Assembly: GCA_902363595.1 (NCBI GenBank) | Contig: CABJAP010000001.1 | Span: 1 to 64,000, forward strand | From: Clostridia bacterium | GTDB taxonomy: Bacteria > Bacillota > Clostridia > Peptostreptococcales > Anaerovoracaceae | Length of the DNA: 64,000 nucleotides | Direction: 5' to 3' | In this document: one piece after another, positions 35,026-44,139 of the stretch | Position numbering within the stretch: the stretch's first letter is position 1 | Layout of the letters: each line of letters opens with the position of its first letter | The notes under the pieces: model-generated | What the model was told of the DNA's origin: nothing | Database searches by the model: none | Seen by the model: the letters and a program-made list of their open reading frames with translations, nothing else | Position numbers and translations under genes: made by a program

Positions 35026-35715
35026 ATGGCAACGTTATATGGATTGGGCGTAGGGCCGGGGGATCCGGAGCTGATGACTTTAAAAACGGTGCGGCTGATT
35101 AAGGAGAGCGATATCATCGCCATTCCCCAGTCGGGACAGGATGTCAACACAGCCTATGCTATCGCAAAAAAAGCGGTTCCCCAAATCGAAGAAAAGGAGA
35201 TCGCCCGGATCGCAATGCCCATGACCAGAGACCAGCAAGCGCTGGATGCCAGCCACGATGCGGCGGCCCGGCGGATCATCGATTACCTGGACCATGGGAA
35301 AAATGTAGCGTTTCTCACTCTGGGAGACCCCTCGATTTACTCCACCTATACATATATTCATAAGCGGGTGCTGGCTTCAGGCAGACAGGCGCAGATGGTT
35401 CCGGGAATTCCGTCTTTTTGTGCGGTTTCCGCCAGGCTCAATGAGCCGTTGGCAGAAGCGGGGCAGGCGCTGCACATCATTCCCGCTTCCTATAAGGCGC
35501 TGGACACGTGCATGGAGCTGGAAGGCACCAAAGTGCTGATGAAAAGCGGAAAAGCAGTTGGAGAGATTAAGGACATGATCTGCGGCCAGCCCCACAGGTG
35601 GTCGGCTAAGATGGTAGAACGCTGTGGGATGGAAGGTGAACGGGCTTTTCATTCCGCTGACGAGATCAATACCCAGGCAGGTTATTTTTCAATTATTGTG
35701 GTAAAGGATAAATAA
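35026..35715 (+). CDS. cbiL: Cobalt-factor II C20-methyltransferase CbiL
   Basis: A 229-residue class III SAM methyltransferase. LYGLGVGPGDPELMTLKTVRLIKESDIIAIPQSG opens the domain; FLTLGDPSIYSTYTYIHKRV and VPGIPSFCAVSARLNEPLAE mark it as the C20 enzyme. AAGGAGG precedes the ATG. It makes cobalt-factor III, the substrate of CbiH. Confidence 0.91.
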   Translation: MATLYGLGVGPGDPELMTLKTVRLIKESDIIAIPQSGQDVNTAYAIAKKAVPQIEEKEIARIAMPMTRDQQALDASHDAAARRIIDYLDHGKNVAFLTLGDPSIYSTYTYIHKRVLASGRQAQMVPGIPSFCAVSARLNEPLAEAGQALHIIPASYKALDTCMELEGTKVLMKSGKAVGEIKDMICGQPHRWSAKMVERCGMEGERAFHSADEINTQAGYFSIIVVKDK

Positions 35716-35725
35716 AGGAGCAGTT

Positions 35726-36481
35726 ATGATCTATTTTGTAGGAGCAGGGCCGGGCGCGGCCGATCTGATCACGGTCAGGGGCTGGAATTTATTGAAAGAG
35801 GCGAATGTGATCATCTATGCCGGCTCCCTGGTGAACAAACAGCTTTTGGAGTCGGCCAAGGCGGAATGCCGGATCTATAACAGCGCTTCCATGACCCTGG
35901 AAGAAGTGATAGCGGTCATGAAAGCTGCCGAGGAAAAGGGTGAAATGACCGTGCGTCTTCATACCGGGGATCCCAGCATCTACGGCGCGGTCCGGGAGCA
36001 GATGGATTTGCTGAGCAAGGCGGACATTCCTTATGAGATGGTTCCGGGCGTCAGCTCTTTTTGCGGCGCAGCGGCGGCGCTGAAAGCCGAATATACGCTG
36101 CCGGATGTCTCTCAGACCGTGATCATTACCAGAATGGCCGGAAGGACACCGGTGCCGGAAAAGGAGGAGATTTCTCTGCTGGCTTCCCACGGGGCGACGA
36201 TGGCCATCTTTCTCAGCACAGGGCTGCTGGTGCCGCTGCGGGAGCGGCTTATCATTGGCGGATATCAAGAGGACACCCCGGCAGCCATCGTATACAAAGC
36301 TACCTGGCCGGAGGAGCAGATTTTTTACGGAACCGTAGGAAATCTGCCGGAAATCGCAGAGAAAAATAAAATTACAAAAACAGCGCTGATCCTGGTGGGG
36401 GACTTTTTAGGAGATGCCTATGAACGTTCCAAATTGTACGATCCTGCCTTTTCTCATGAATTCAGGGAGGCAAAGAAATGA
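35726..36481 (+). CDS. cbiF: Cobalt-precorrin-4 C11-methyltransferase CbiF
   Basis: A 251-residue class III SAM methyltransferase. YFVGAGPGAADLITVRGWNLLKEANVIIYAGSLVN, RLHTGDPSIYGAVREQMDLL and MVPGVSSFCGAAAAL are typical of the C11 enzyme. It acts after CbiH and before CbiG. Stop overlaps the hemA start (ATGATG). Confidence 0.92.
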   Translation: MIYFVGAGPGAADLITVRGWNLLKEANVIIYAGSLVNKQLLESAKAECRIYNSASMTLEEVIAVMKAAEEKGEMTVRLHTGDPSIYGAVREQMDLLSKADIPYEMVPGVSSFCGAAAALKAEYTLPDVSQTVIITRMAGRTPVPEKEEISLLASHGATMAIFLSTGLLVPLRERLIIGGYQEDTPAAIVYKATWPEEQIFYGTVGNLPEIAEKNKITKTALILVGDFLGDAYERSKLYDPAFSHEFREAKK

Positions 36482-37689
36482 TGGATATTCGTATGATAGG
36501 CATCGACCATCAGAGCGCCTGCCTTGAACAGCGCGAAGCGCTGGCCTTCACCAAAGCCCAGGCCAGAAAGGCATTGGACCGGTGGAAGCAGGAGGACGCT
36601 TTTTCCGGCGGACTGCTTTTATCCACCTGCAACCGGACCGAGCTTTGGGCCAGCGGCAGCAAGGTCGATCTTTTGCAGCTTTTATGCGATGAAAAGGGCT
36701 TGAGAAAAGAAACCTTTGAACCGCTCTTCACCTGCCGCGGGGGAGCGGAAGCCAGCCGCCATCTGTTGCAGCTGGCCTGCGGGCTTAAATCAAGAATTTA
36801 CGGGGAAGATCAGATCCTGACTCAGGTGCGGGACGCCCTGGAACTGTCAAGGGCGTGCGGGGCCGACGATACGGTGATTGAAAAACTGTTTCAAACGGCC
36901 ATTTCTGCCGGAAAGCGGGTAAAGACGCAAGTTCGAATGGAAAACGCCGATCCTTCCGCGGCCAGAAATGCGGTGCTCCTCTTGAAAAAGAGACTGGGGG
37001 ACCTGACCAACGTTCCCTGCCTGGTGATCGGAAACGGTCAGATGGGAAAGCTGGCGGCCAATCAGCTGACGGACAGCGGCGCATCGGTGACCATGACCCT
37101 GCGGAAAAAAATCCACGGCACAGAAGTACAGGAATCCATCATTCCCCAAGGCTGCCATATGATCGACTACGATGAGCGGCTGGATCATTTGCAAGATTAC
37201 AAAGGGGTGATCAGCGCCACCTTAAGTCCCCATTTTACCATTCGAAAAGAGCAGGCAGCGGACAAATCCTTTCAGCGGGCCGTTTGGATTGATCTGGCAG
37301 TGCCCAGGGACATCGATCCTGCTGTCAGGGAGCTGGCCGGGGTCGAGCTCTATGATATGGATCAGCTGGGAGATGGGGAAACAGCAAAGAAAAACAGCAG
37401 GGCGTTCAAAGAGGCAATGGAAATTCTGGAAGACTATGAGGATGAGCTGGAGCGATGGTTCGCTTTCAGACGGCATGTGGAACGGGTAAAACAGATTTCC
37501 GCTGTCACGGTCCAGGATGCGTGCAAGCGTATGGAAAAGCTGACAGCTGCTGAGGCGATGGACCATGCGGTGGAAAAGCTGCTCTTTGGGCTGCGGGACA
37601 CGCTGCCCGAGGAATTATGGGAACGCTGCTTTACGGCGCTGGAACAGTCGTCGCAGCGGGATACGTTGAAAACGGGAAAAGGAAGATAG
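36478..37689 (+). CDS. hemA: Glutamyl-tRNA reductase
   Basis: A 403-residue enzyme making glutamate-1-semialdehyde from glutamyl-tRNA, the first step of tetrapyrrole synthesis. Active-site Cys in LLSTCNRTELWA (about residue 50), the substrate region GLKSRIYGEDQILTQVRDAL, NADPH-binding PCLVIGNGQMGKLAANQL and WIDLAVPRDIDPAV. The C-terminal dimerisation helix is shorter than in many homologues. GGGAGG lies before either of two adjacent ATGs. Placing it under the B12 riboswitch ties ALA supply to corrinoid demand. Confidence 0.92.
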   Translation: MMDIRMIGIDHQSACLEQREALAFTKAQARKALDRWKQEDAFSGGLLLSTCNRTELWASGSKVDLLQLLCDEKGLRKETFEPLFTCRGGAEASRHLLQLACGLKSRIYGEDQILTQVRDALELSRACGADDTVIEKLFQTAISAGKRVKTQVRMENADPSAARNAVLLLKKRLGDLTNVPCLVIGNGQMGKLAANQLTDSGASVTMTLRKKIHGTEVQESIIPQGCHMIDYDERLDHLQDYKGVISATLSPHFTIRKEQAADKSFQRAVWIDLAVPRDIDPAVRELAGVELYDMDQLGDGETAKKNSRAFKEAMEILEDYEDELERWFAFRRHVERVKQISAVTVQDACKRMEKLTAAEAMDHAVEKLLFGLRDTLPEELWERCFTALEQSSQRDTLKTGKGR

Positions 37690-37690
37690 C

Positions 37691-38431
37691 ATGAAACTAT
37701 ATGTGGTGGGGCTGGGCCCCGGGGATTTGTCCCAGGCAACGGGCCGGGCCCTGGATATTCTGGAAAACTGTCAGGTGATCGCCGGATATACGGTTTACAT
37801 AGAACTGATCAGAGAACGATTCGGCAGCAAAGAGTTGATTTCCACCCCTATGAAACAAGAAGTGAAACGATGCAGGCTGGCGATTGAGGAAACGTTGAAA
37901 GGGAAAAGCGTAGCCATGGTTTGCAGCGGAGATGCCGGCGTCTACGGGATGGCCGGCCTCATCTATGAAATCGCGCAGGAATACGATCCCATTGAAATTG
38001 AAGTGGTCCCCGGGATCACAGCTGCCTGCAGCGGCGCGGCAATCCTGGGAGCACCGCTGATTCATGATTTTGCAGTCATCAGCCTCAGCGACCTTCTGAC
38101 TCCATGGGAGCAGATCGAAAAGCGTCTGGATTATGCGGCTATGGCTGATTTTGTCATCTGCTTGTATAACCCATCCAGCAAGAAGCGCCATGAGTATTTG
38201 AAAAAAGCCTGCGACCGGATATTGGCCCATAAGGATGGGAGCACCGTCTGCGGCATTGCCCAAAATATTGGAAGAGATGGGGAACGCGGACGGATTCTGT
38301 CTCTGAAAGAGCTGCGGGATACACAGGTGGATATGTTTTCCACCGTCTATATCGGCAACTCCACCACCAGGAAAATCGCCGGCAAAATGGTCACGTCCAG
38401 GGGATACCGGATCGGAGGAGACAATGGCTAA
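37691..38431 (+). CDS. cbiH: Cobalt-factor III C17-methyltransferase CbiH
   Basis: A 246-residue class III SAM methyltransferase that methylates C17 and contracts the ring. VVGLGPGDLSQATGRALDILENCQVIAGYTVYIELI, MVCSGDAGVYGMAGLIYEI, VVPGITAACSGAAILGAPLIHDFAVISLSDLLTPWE and CLYNPSSKKRHEYLKKACDRIL are distinctive for CbiH/CobJ. Overlaps the next gene by eight bases. Confidence 0.92.
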   Translation: MKLYVVGLGPGDLSQATGRALDILENCQVIAGYTVYIELIRERFGSKELISTPMKQEVKRCRLAIEETLKGKSVAMVCSGDAGVYGMAGLIYEIAQEYDPIEIEVVPGITAACSGAAILGAPLIHDFAVISLSDLLTPWEQIEKRLDYAAMADFVICLYNPSSKKRHEYLKKACDRILAHKDGSTVCGIAQNIGRDGERGRILSLKELRDTQVDMFSTVYIGNSTTRKIAGKMVTSRGYRIGGDNG

Positions 38432-39662
38432 TATTTTAATCTTTGCAGGGACGACTGAGGGAAGAAAGCTGGCAGAGGCCGCTGCCGCAGGTCAAAGCAG
38501 CACCCATCGGTTCTGGGTCAGCGTTGCAACAGAACACGGCAGACGGCTGCTGCCAAAAGACAGCGGGCGCCTCACAGTGCTGGCCCGGCGATTGAGCCGG
38601 GTTGAGATGACAGGTCTGATTCAGCGGGAAAAGATCCAATGGGTGATCGATGCTACCCACCCTTATGCGGTAGAGGCTACGGAGTATATTCGGGCGGCGG
38701 CAGAAGATACAGGCGCATCTTACTGGCGGCTGGTGAGGCACGGGGAAGAAAGTCCGGATTCCTATACCATTGTTGACAATGCCAAGGAAGCGGCGGATTA
38801 TTTGAAAACCACTTCCGGAAAGGTACTGGTGACCACCGGCAGCAAAGAGCTGGAGGCATTTACTCGCATCCCTGATTTTGAAAAACGGCTCTACCCACGA
38901 ATTCTGCCGACGCCGGAAATGGTGGCCAAGGCCTTTTCTCTGGGGTTTGATGCTGCTCATTTAATCTGCATGCAGGGGCCCTTTTCCTACGAATCCAATC
39001 TGGCCATGCTGCGGCAGATCAAGGCCGACTACTTGGTTACCAAAGAGTCGGGAGCAGCAGGCGGGTTTGCCGAAAAGCTGGCAGCAGCCGAAGAAGCGGG
39101 AGCAGGCGTTATCATCATCGGAAGACCGCAAAGGGAGGAAGGCATATCGCTGGAAGAAGCCATGGCTCTGTGCTCCCTGGAGGAAGCGCCCAAAGAACGG
39201 GCCGCATGGTTTCCCATGTTCTGCGATTTGACCGGTAAACAGATTTTAGTGGTGGGCGGCGGCCGGATCGCGGCCAGAAGAATTCGAATTCTTTCTCAAT
39301 ACGATTGCCGTCTGACCGTCGTCGCTCCTCAGGTGCTGGCTCCTGTTAAAGAACTGGAGAGACAGGGCCTTCTGCGGATTAAAGAAAAGCCCTATGAAGA
39401 AGCCGATCTTTTGGGAGCGGATCTGGTTCTTGCGGCAACCGGCGACCGGCAGCTGAACAAGTCCATCGGAGAGACTTGCAAACAGCGGAACATTACCGTC
39501 AATGTGGCTGACCGCAAAGAAGAATGCGATTTTTATTTTCCCGGTGTCATAAGGCATGGGGATTTGACCATAGGATTTACTGCGGGAGGAAAGGATCACG
39601 CGCTGGCAAAGAAAGCGAGGATCCTCATTGAACGCGGACTGGAAAATGGTCTTGATCGATAG
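38424..39662 (+). CDS. cbiJ: Fusion of cobalt-precorrin-6A reductase (CbiJ) and precorrin-2 dehydrogenase
   Basis: A 412-residue two-domain protein. Residues about 1-250 are CbiJ/CobK (ILIFAGTTEGRKLAEAAA, WVIDATHPYAVEATEYIRAAAEDT, LVTTGSKELEAFTRIP), which reduces the corrin ring with NADPH. About 255-412 match the sirohaem-synthase N-terminal domain (MFCDLTGKQILVVGGGRIAARRIRIL, LVLAATGDRQLNKSI, FYFPGVIRHGDLTIGFTAGGKDHALAKKAR), an NAD-dependent precorrin-2 dehydrogenase giving sirohydrochlorin. One polypeptide thus carries an early and a late step. The ferrochelatase module of full sirohaem synthase is absent. Confidence 0.9.
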   Translation: MANILIFAGTTEGRKLAEAAAAGQSSTHRFWVSVATEHGRRLLPKDSGRLTVLARRLSRVEMTGLIQREKIQWVIDATHPYAVEATEYIRAAAEDTGASYWRLVRHGEESPDSYTIVDNAKEAADYLKTTSGKVLVTTGSKELEAFTRIPDFEKRLYPRILPTPEMVAKAFSLGFDAAHLICMQGPFSYESNLAMLRQIKADYLVTKESGAAGGFAEKLAAAEEAGAGVIIIGRPQREEGISLEEAMALCSLEEAPKERAAWFPMFCDLTGKQILVVGGGRIAARRIRILSQYDCRLTVVAPQVLAPVKELERQGLLRIKEKPYEEADLLGADLVLAATGDRQLNKSIGETCKQRNITVNVADRKEECDFYFPGVIRHGDLTIGFTAGGKDHALAKKARILIERGLENGLDR

Positions 39663-39672
39663 GAGGGGGATT

Positions 39673-40560
39673 ATGAAGAAACGAGTCATTGTGGGAAGCC
39701 GGGACAGCAAGCTGGCTGTTATCCAGGCCAGGCTGGTGATGGAGCAGATCCAGCGCTTTCATCCGGAACTGGAGCTGGAGCTGGTGACCATGAAAACCAC
39801 CGGTGATAAAATTCTCGATAAAACGCTGGATAAGATCGGCGGCAAAGGTCTGTTCGTAAAAGAGCTGGATCGGGCGCTGCGGGCCGGACAGATCGATCTG
39901 TCGGTACATAGCTTGAAGGATATGCCCATGGAGGTCCCGGACGATCTTCCGCTGCTGGCCTTTCCCACAAGGGAAATCGCCACCGATGTCCTGGTGCTGC
40001 CCAAAGGCGCTGAAGGACTTTCTAAAGGCAAGCCCCTGGGCAGCTCCAGTCCCCGCAGAAACGTGCAGCTGAGCCGGCTTTACCCGGATATGGAACAAAA
40101 GAGCGTCCGCGGAAATGTGCAGACAAGATTGGAAAAGCTGGACAGCGGCCAATACAGCGGCTTGATTTTGGCCTATGCAGGGCTGAAACGGCTCAATTTG
40201 GAAGAGCGGATCAGCCGGGTTTTTACGGCGGATGAAATGATTCCGGCAGCCGGACAGGGAACCATGGTCGTTCAGGGCAGAGCCGGGGAGGATTACGCTT
40301 ATCTGGACTGTGTGGACGATAGAAAAGCCAGGGCGGAAGCTGAGGCGGAGCGGGCCTTTGTCGCCTATCTGGAAGGCGGGTGCAGCGCCCCCATCGGAGC
40401 TTATGCGGAAATGGCAGAGCAGGAGATTTTGATTCGCGGACTGTATTGCGCTCCCACCAAAAATGAGCCTTATATGGGGCGGATCAGCGGACCCAAAGAG
40501 CAGGGCCGCGCCCTTGCAGTCCGTTTAGCAAAACAGTTGAAAGAGGAGGCGGGAGCATGA
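39673..40560 (+). CDS. hemC: Hydroxymethylbilane synthase (porphobilinogen deaminase)
   Basis: A 295-residue enzyme that joins four porphobilinogens. ATG at 39673 follows AGGAGGGGG; an earlier in-frame ATG lies in the cbiJ tail. VGSRDSKLAVIQARLVMEQI, KGLFVKELDRALRAGQIDLSVHSLKDMP and the dipyrromethane-binding Cys in LEGGCSAPIGAYA (about residue 235). Overlaps cobA-hemD by four bases. Confidence 0.94.
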   Translation: MKKRVIVGSRDSKLAVIQARLVMEQIQRFHPELELELVTMKTTGDKILDKTLDKIGGKGLFVKELDRALRAGQIDLSVHSLKDMPMEVPDDLPLLAFPTREIATDVLVLPKGAEGLSKGKPLGSSSPRRNVQLSRLYPDMEQKSVRGNVQTRLEKLDSGQYSGLILAYAGLKRLNLEERISRVFTADEMIPAAGQGTMVVQGRAGEDYAYLDCVDDRKARAEAEAERAFVAYLEGGCSAPIGAYAEMAEQEILIRGLYCAPTKNEPYMGRISGPKEQGRALAVRLAKQLKEEAGA

Positions 40561-42053
40561 TGGATGAGCAAAAAATGGGAAAGGTCTGGCTGGTGGGAGC
40601 AGGGCCTTCCGATGAGGGTCTTTTTACATTGAAAGGAAAAGCAGTTTTGGAAGCGGCCGATGTGGTCGTGTACGACAAGCTGGTGGGGCAGGGTATCATG
40701 GCCATGATCCCCACAGGCATCCGCAGGATTGGCGTGGGAAAAGAAGCCGGTCATCATCCCGTGCCTCAGGAGCAAATCAATGAGATTTTGCTCAGAGAAG
40801 CTCTGGCCGGCCATCGTGTCGTGCGTTTGAAAGGGGGAGATCCTTTTGTGTTTGGCCGCGGCGGGGAAGAACTGGAGCTTCTCTGTCAGCATCAGATTCC
40901 CTTTGAGGTGGTCCCCGGCGTTACCTCAGCAGTCTCGGTCCCCGCTTACAATGGTATCCCAGTAACCCATCGAGATTTTTGTTCGTCGCTTCATATTATT
41001 ACCGGCCATACCAAGAAGAACGATGAAGCGGATATCGATTATGAAGCCCTGGTACGCCTGAAAGGGACCCTGGTGTTTCTCATGGGTGTATCGGCGATGC
41101 CCAAGATCTGCCAGGGGCTTCTTGAGGGCGGCATGAGTCCTGATATGCCGGCCGCCGTACTGGAACGGGGGACAACTGCCCATCAGAGGAGGGTGGTATC
41201 GACGGTTTCCGATCTTCCCCAGGCTGCTAGTCTGGCAGAGATTAAAACGCCTGCCATCATTGTGGTTGGCCGGGTGTGCGCTTTGGAGAAAGCGTTTCAC
41301 TGGGCGGAGGACCGGCCGCTGGGAACAAGGAAGATCGCAGTGACCAGACCCAAGGACAGGAACTCTTCTTTGGCGGAAAAGCTCAGGCTGCTGGGAGCGG
41401 AGGTAGTGCTGATGCCAACCATTGAAACAGAGCCCATTGCCAATAACCAGCGGCTGGATCAGGCGCTGGACCAGATCGGCGCCTACAGCTGGATCGCCTT
41501 TACCAGTGCTGCCGGCGTAAAGGCTTTTTATGATGCCATGAGCCGGCGGAGAATGGATATCCGCAGGCTGGGACCGATCAAAGTGGCGGCCATCGGAACC
41601 GGTACCCGCAGGGCTGTAGAAGAGCGGGGCATTTTCGTGGATTTGATGCCGGAAGTCTATAGCGGGGCAGCCCTTGGACGTGCTCTGGCAAAAACGCTGG
41701 CTCCGGAGGATAAACTCCTGCTCCCGCGGGCTGCGATGGGTACGGACGATGTGGCAGCTCCTCTCAGGGAAGCGGGCCTGTCTTTTGACGATATTCCCGT
41801 TTATGATACCAAAGAGGGAACCTGTGATGGTCCGGGTTATGATGAAACGGTGGATTATGCGGCCTTTACCAGCGCATCTACAGTGCGGGGATTTGTCAAG
41901 TTGAACCCCCATATTGATTATTCAAAAGTAAAGGCTATTTGCATCGGCAGGCAGACGGCGGAGGAGGCTGAGCGGTACGGCATGGAGGTGACCATATCGG
42001 CCCAGGCGACCATCGATAGTATGATTGAAACTATGCTGGGGCTGGAACCATGA
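40557..42053 (+). CDS. cobA-hemD: Fused uroporphyrinogen-III C-methyltransferase / uroporphyrinogen-III synthase
   Basis: A 498-residue bifunctional enzyme. Residues about 1-250 are SUMT (VWLVGAGPSDEGLFTLKGKAVL, RLKGGDPFVFGRGGEELE, FEVVPGVTSAVSVPAYNGIPVTHRD), making precorrin-2. About 258-498 are HemD (KIAVTRPKDRNSSLAEKLRLLGAEVVLMPTIET, WIAFTSAAGVKAF, AAIGTGTRRAVEERG), closing hydroxymethylbilane to uro'gen III. This fusion is frequent in Clostridia and channels uro'gen III to corrin and sirohaem. Confidence 0.94.
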   Translation: MMDEQKMGKVWLVGAGPSDEGLFTLKGKAVLEAADVVVYDKLVGQGIMAMIPTGIRRIGVGKEAGHHPVPQEQINEILLREALAGHRVVRLKGGDPFVFGRGGEELELLCQHQIPFEVVPGVTSAVSVPAYNGIPVTHRDFCSSLHIITGHTKKNDEADIDYEALVRLKGTLVFLMGVSAMPKICQGLLEGGMSPDMPAAVLERGTTAHQRRVVSTVSDLPQAASLAEIKTPAIIVVGRVCALEKAFHWAEDRPLGTRKIAVTRPKDRNSSLAEKLRLLGAEVVLMPTIETEPIANNQRLDQALDQIGAYSWIAFTSAAGVKAFYDAMSRRRMDIRRLGPIKVAAIGTGTRRAVEERGIFVDLMPEVYSGAALGRALAKTLAPEDKLLLPRAAMGTDDVAAPLREAGLSFDDIPVYDTKEGTCDGPGYDETVDYAAFTSASTVRGFVKLNPHIDYSKVKAICIGRQTAEEAERYGMEVTISAQATIDSMIETMLGLEP

Positions 42054-43036
42054 TGATGCTCATCCATTTGATGCCCCTTGCCATAGGATTTTTTCTGGAT
42101 CTTTTGATCGGCGATCCCTATTGGCTGCCCCATCCTGTACGGCTCATAGGAAAAGCCATTGAGCGGGGTGAAAGGATTCTGAGAAAGGCTTGCCCGGATA
42201 CAGAGCGGGGCCTTTTGGCCGCTGGAACGATTTTGGGAATTGTAATTCCATTGCTGGCCCTTTTAATCCCGGCAGGGATTTTGTTTGCGGCTTACCGCTG
42301 GAAGCTGTGGGCGGGCATTGGCATAGAGACGATTATGTGCTATCAGATCCTGGCCATAAAATCCCTGAAGAAAGAGAGCATGAAAGTCTTCTGGGAACTG
42401 AAAAGAGGCAGCCTTTCAGGAGCGAGAGAAAAAATATCGATGATTGTCGGCCGGGATACGGACCATCTAAATGAAGAACAGATCGCCAAAGCCGCAGTTG
42501 AAACTGTGGCCGAGAACACTTCCGACGGAACGGTGGCGCCCATGCTGTTCATGGCCCTGGGCGGCGCTCCTTTGGGCTTTTTTTATAAAGCCATTAATAC
42601 CCTGGATTCTATGGTTGGGTACAAAAACGATCGCTATTTGCTGCTGGGCAGGTTTTCAGCCAGGACAGATGATGCGGCTAATCTGATACCGGCCAGAGTT
42701 TCGGCGCTGCTGATGCTTGGAGCTGCCATGGTGCTGGGGATGGATTGGCAGAATGGATATCGGATCTTCCGGCGGGACCGTTTTAACCATGCCAGCCCCA
42801 ACAGCGCCCAGACGGAAGCGGTGTGCGCAGGGGCACTGAACATTCAGCTGGCCGGCGATGCTTATTATTTTGGAAAACTTTATCCAAAAAAGACCATTGG
42901 CGATGAGGAAAAGCCTGTTTCCTATGAACATATCTGGGATGCCAACCGCCTGCTCTATGTGACAGCGTTTCTTTGCTTGGCGGTTTCTTTGGCAATTCGG
43001 GCGGCGGTTATAACGATGATTGGAGTATGGCAATGA
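42050..43036 (+). CDS. cbiB: Adenosylcobinamide-phosphate synthase CbiB
   Basis: A 328-residue membrane protein that attaches aminopropanol (phosphate) to adenosylcobyric acid. GFFLDLLIGDPYWLPHPVRLIGKAIERGER at the N-terminus; VETVAENTSDGTVAPMLFMALGGAPLGFFYKAINTLDSMVGYKN and NSAQTEAVCAGALNIQLAGDAYYFG are family marks. About five membrane helices. ATGA overlap with cobA-hemD. Confidence 0.92.
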   Translation: MMMLIHLMPLAIGFFLDLLIGDPYWLPHPVRLIGKAIERGERILRKACPDTERGLLAAGTILGIVIPLLALLIPAGILFAAYRWKLWAGIGIETIMCYQILAIKSLKKESMKVFWELKRGSLSGAREKISMIVGRDTDHLNEEQIAKAAVETVAENTSDGTVAPMLFMALGGAPLGFFYKAINTLDSMVGYKNDRYLLLGRFSARTDDAANLIPARVSALLMLGAAMVLGMDWQNGYRIFRRDRFNHASPNSAQTEAVCAGALNIQLAGDAYYFGKLYPKKTIGDEEKPVSYEHIWDANRLLYVTAFLCLAVSLAIRAAVITMIGVWQ

Positions 43037-44139
43037 CAGAATTTCAACACGGCGGAGATCTTTATACAATCATGGAAAAGGGCGGCAGAACAGAGGGGGA
43101 GCTTCTGGATTTTTCGGCGAATATTAATCCTTTGGGCATGCCGGAAAGGGTCAGAGCCGCTGCTGCTTCCGCCCTGGCGTTTTGCGACCATTATCCCGAT
43201 CCAAAGTGCCGGGCTCTGGCCCGGGCTCTGGCGGAGAAAGAGCGGATTCCTCAGGAATATTTGGTGTTCGGCAATGGGGCGGCGGATTTGATCTTCCGCA
43301 TCGCAGCGGCGCTCCGGCCGCGAAAGGCTCTGGTAACGGCGCCCACCTTTTCTGAATATGAGAATGCCTTGAAAAGCGTCCAATGCCAGGTCCTTCATTA
43401 TGCTTTGGAAAAAGAGAAGGACTTTCAGTTGGACGAAGCATTTCTCGCCTGTTTGGATGAACCTTTGGATATGGTGTTTCTCTGTAATCCAAACAATCCC
43501 ACCGGGCAGCTGATTCCACCGGATCTGCTGGAACGGATCGCAGAAAAATGTGAGGAAAAAGAAATTTTTCTGGTGGTGGATGAATGCTTTATCGATTTTG
43601 TGAAAGAACCCCAGGTCTGCACGGTCAAGGACTTGCTTTTCCAATGCCGGTATCTGTTTGTGTTGCGGGCCTTTACCAAAAACTATGGGATGGCCGGGCT
43701 GCGTCTGGGCTACGGAATGTGCGCCAGGCCGGATGTGCTCCGGCTTATGCGGGAGGCAGGTCCGCCCTGGAACGTTTCCCTTGTGGCCCAGAAAGCAGGT
43801 ATCCAGGCTCTGCAGGAGGACGATTATCTTCAGAAAGCGCGTGATTTGATCTTTGTCCAACGGGAAAAACTTCGCCAGCAATTAATCGGCCTGGGGTACT
43901 GGGTCTTAGAGGCTGCTGCCAATTATTTGCTTTTTCAGCTGAGACAGCTGGAGGATCCGGCTTACATCGATGAATTTACTTCGGATCTTTTGGAGGATGG
44001 CATTCTCATTCGGGATTGTTCCAATTATGAGGGCATCGGCAGAGGCTATTTTCGCATTGCAGTGAGAACAGAAGAAGAAAACCAGCGGCTTGTGGAAGCG
44101 CTGATCAGGAGGGAGAGACGATGGCAAAAGCAATTATGA
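43033..44139 (+). CDS. cobD: Threonine-phosphate decarboxylase-like aminotransferase (CobD)
   Basis: A 368-residue fold-type I PLP enzyme. ATG at 43033 overlaps the cbiB stop and follows GGAG; an upstream frame lies within cbiB. Marks: [15 protein letters not shown] and [15 protein letters not shown] near the start, [20 protein letters not shown] and the PLP lysine in [16 protein letters not shown]. In context it should decarboxylate L-threonine-O-3-phosphate to aminopropanol phosphate for CbiB. Histidinol-phosphate aminotransferase is the main alternative by similarity, but HG-D-Y and position favour CobD. Confidence 0.86.
   Translation: MTEFQHGGDLYTIMEKGGRTEGELLDFSANINPLGMPERVRAAAASALAFCDHYPDPKCRALARALAEKERIPQEYLVFGNGAADLIFRIAAALRPRKALVTAPTFSEYENALKSVQCQVLHYALEKEKDFQLDEAFLACLDEPLDMVFLCNPNNPTGQLIPPDLLERIAEKCEEKEIFLVVDECFIDFVKEPQVCTVKDLLFQCRYLFVLRAFTKNYGMAGLRLGYGMCARPDVLRLMREAGPPWNVSLVAQKAGIQALQEDDYLQKARDLIFVQREKLRQQLIGLGYWVLEAAANYLLFQLRQLEDPAYIDEFTSDLLEDGILIRDCSNYEGIGRGYFRIAVRTEEENQRLVEALIRRERRWQKQL

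Noticed and set aside
40926..41912. 328-codon open frame opposite cobA-hemD
   Set aside because: Shadow of a well-supported two-domain gene; His- and Arg-rich translation without family motifs.
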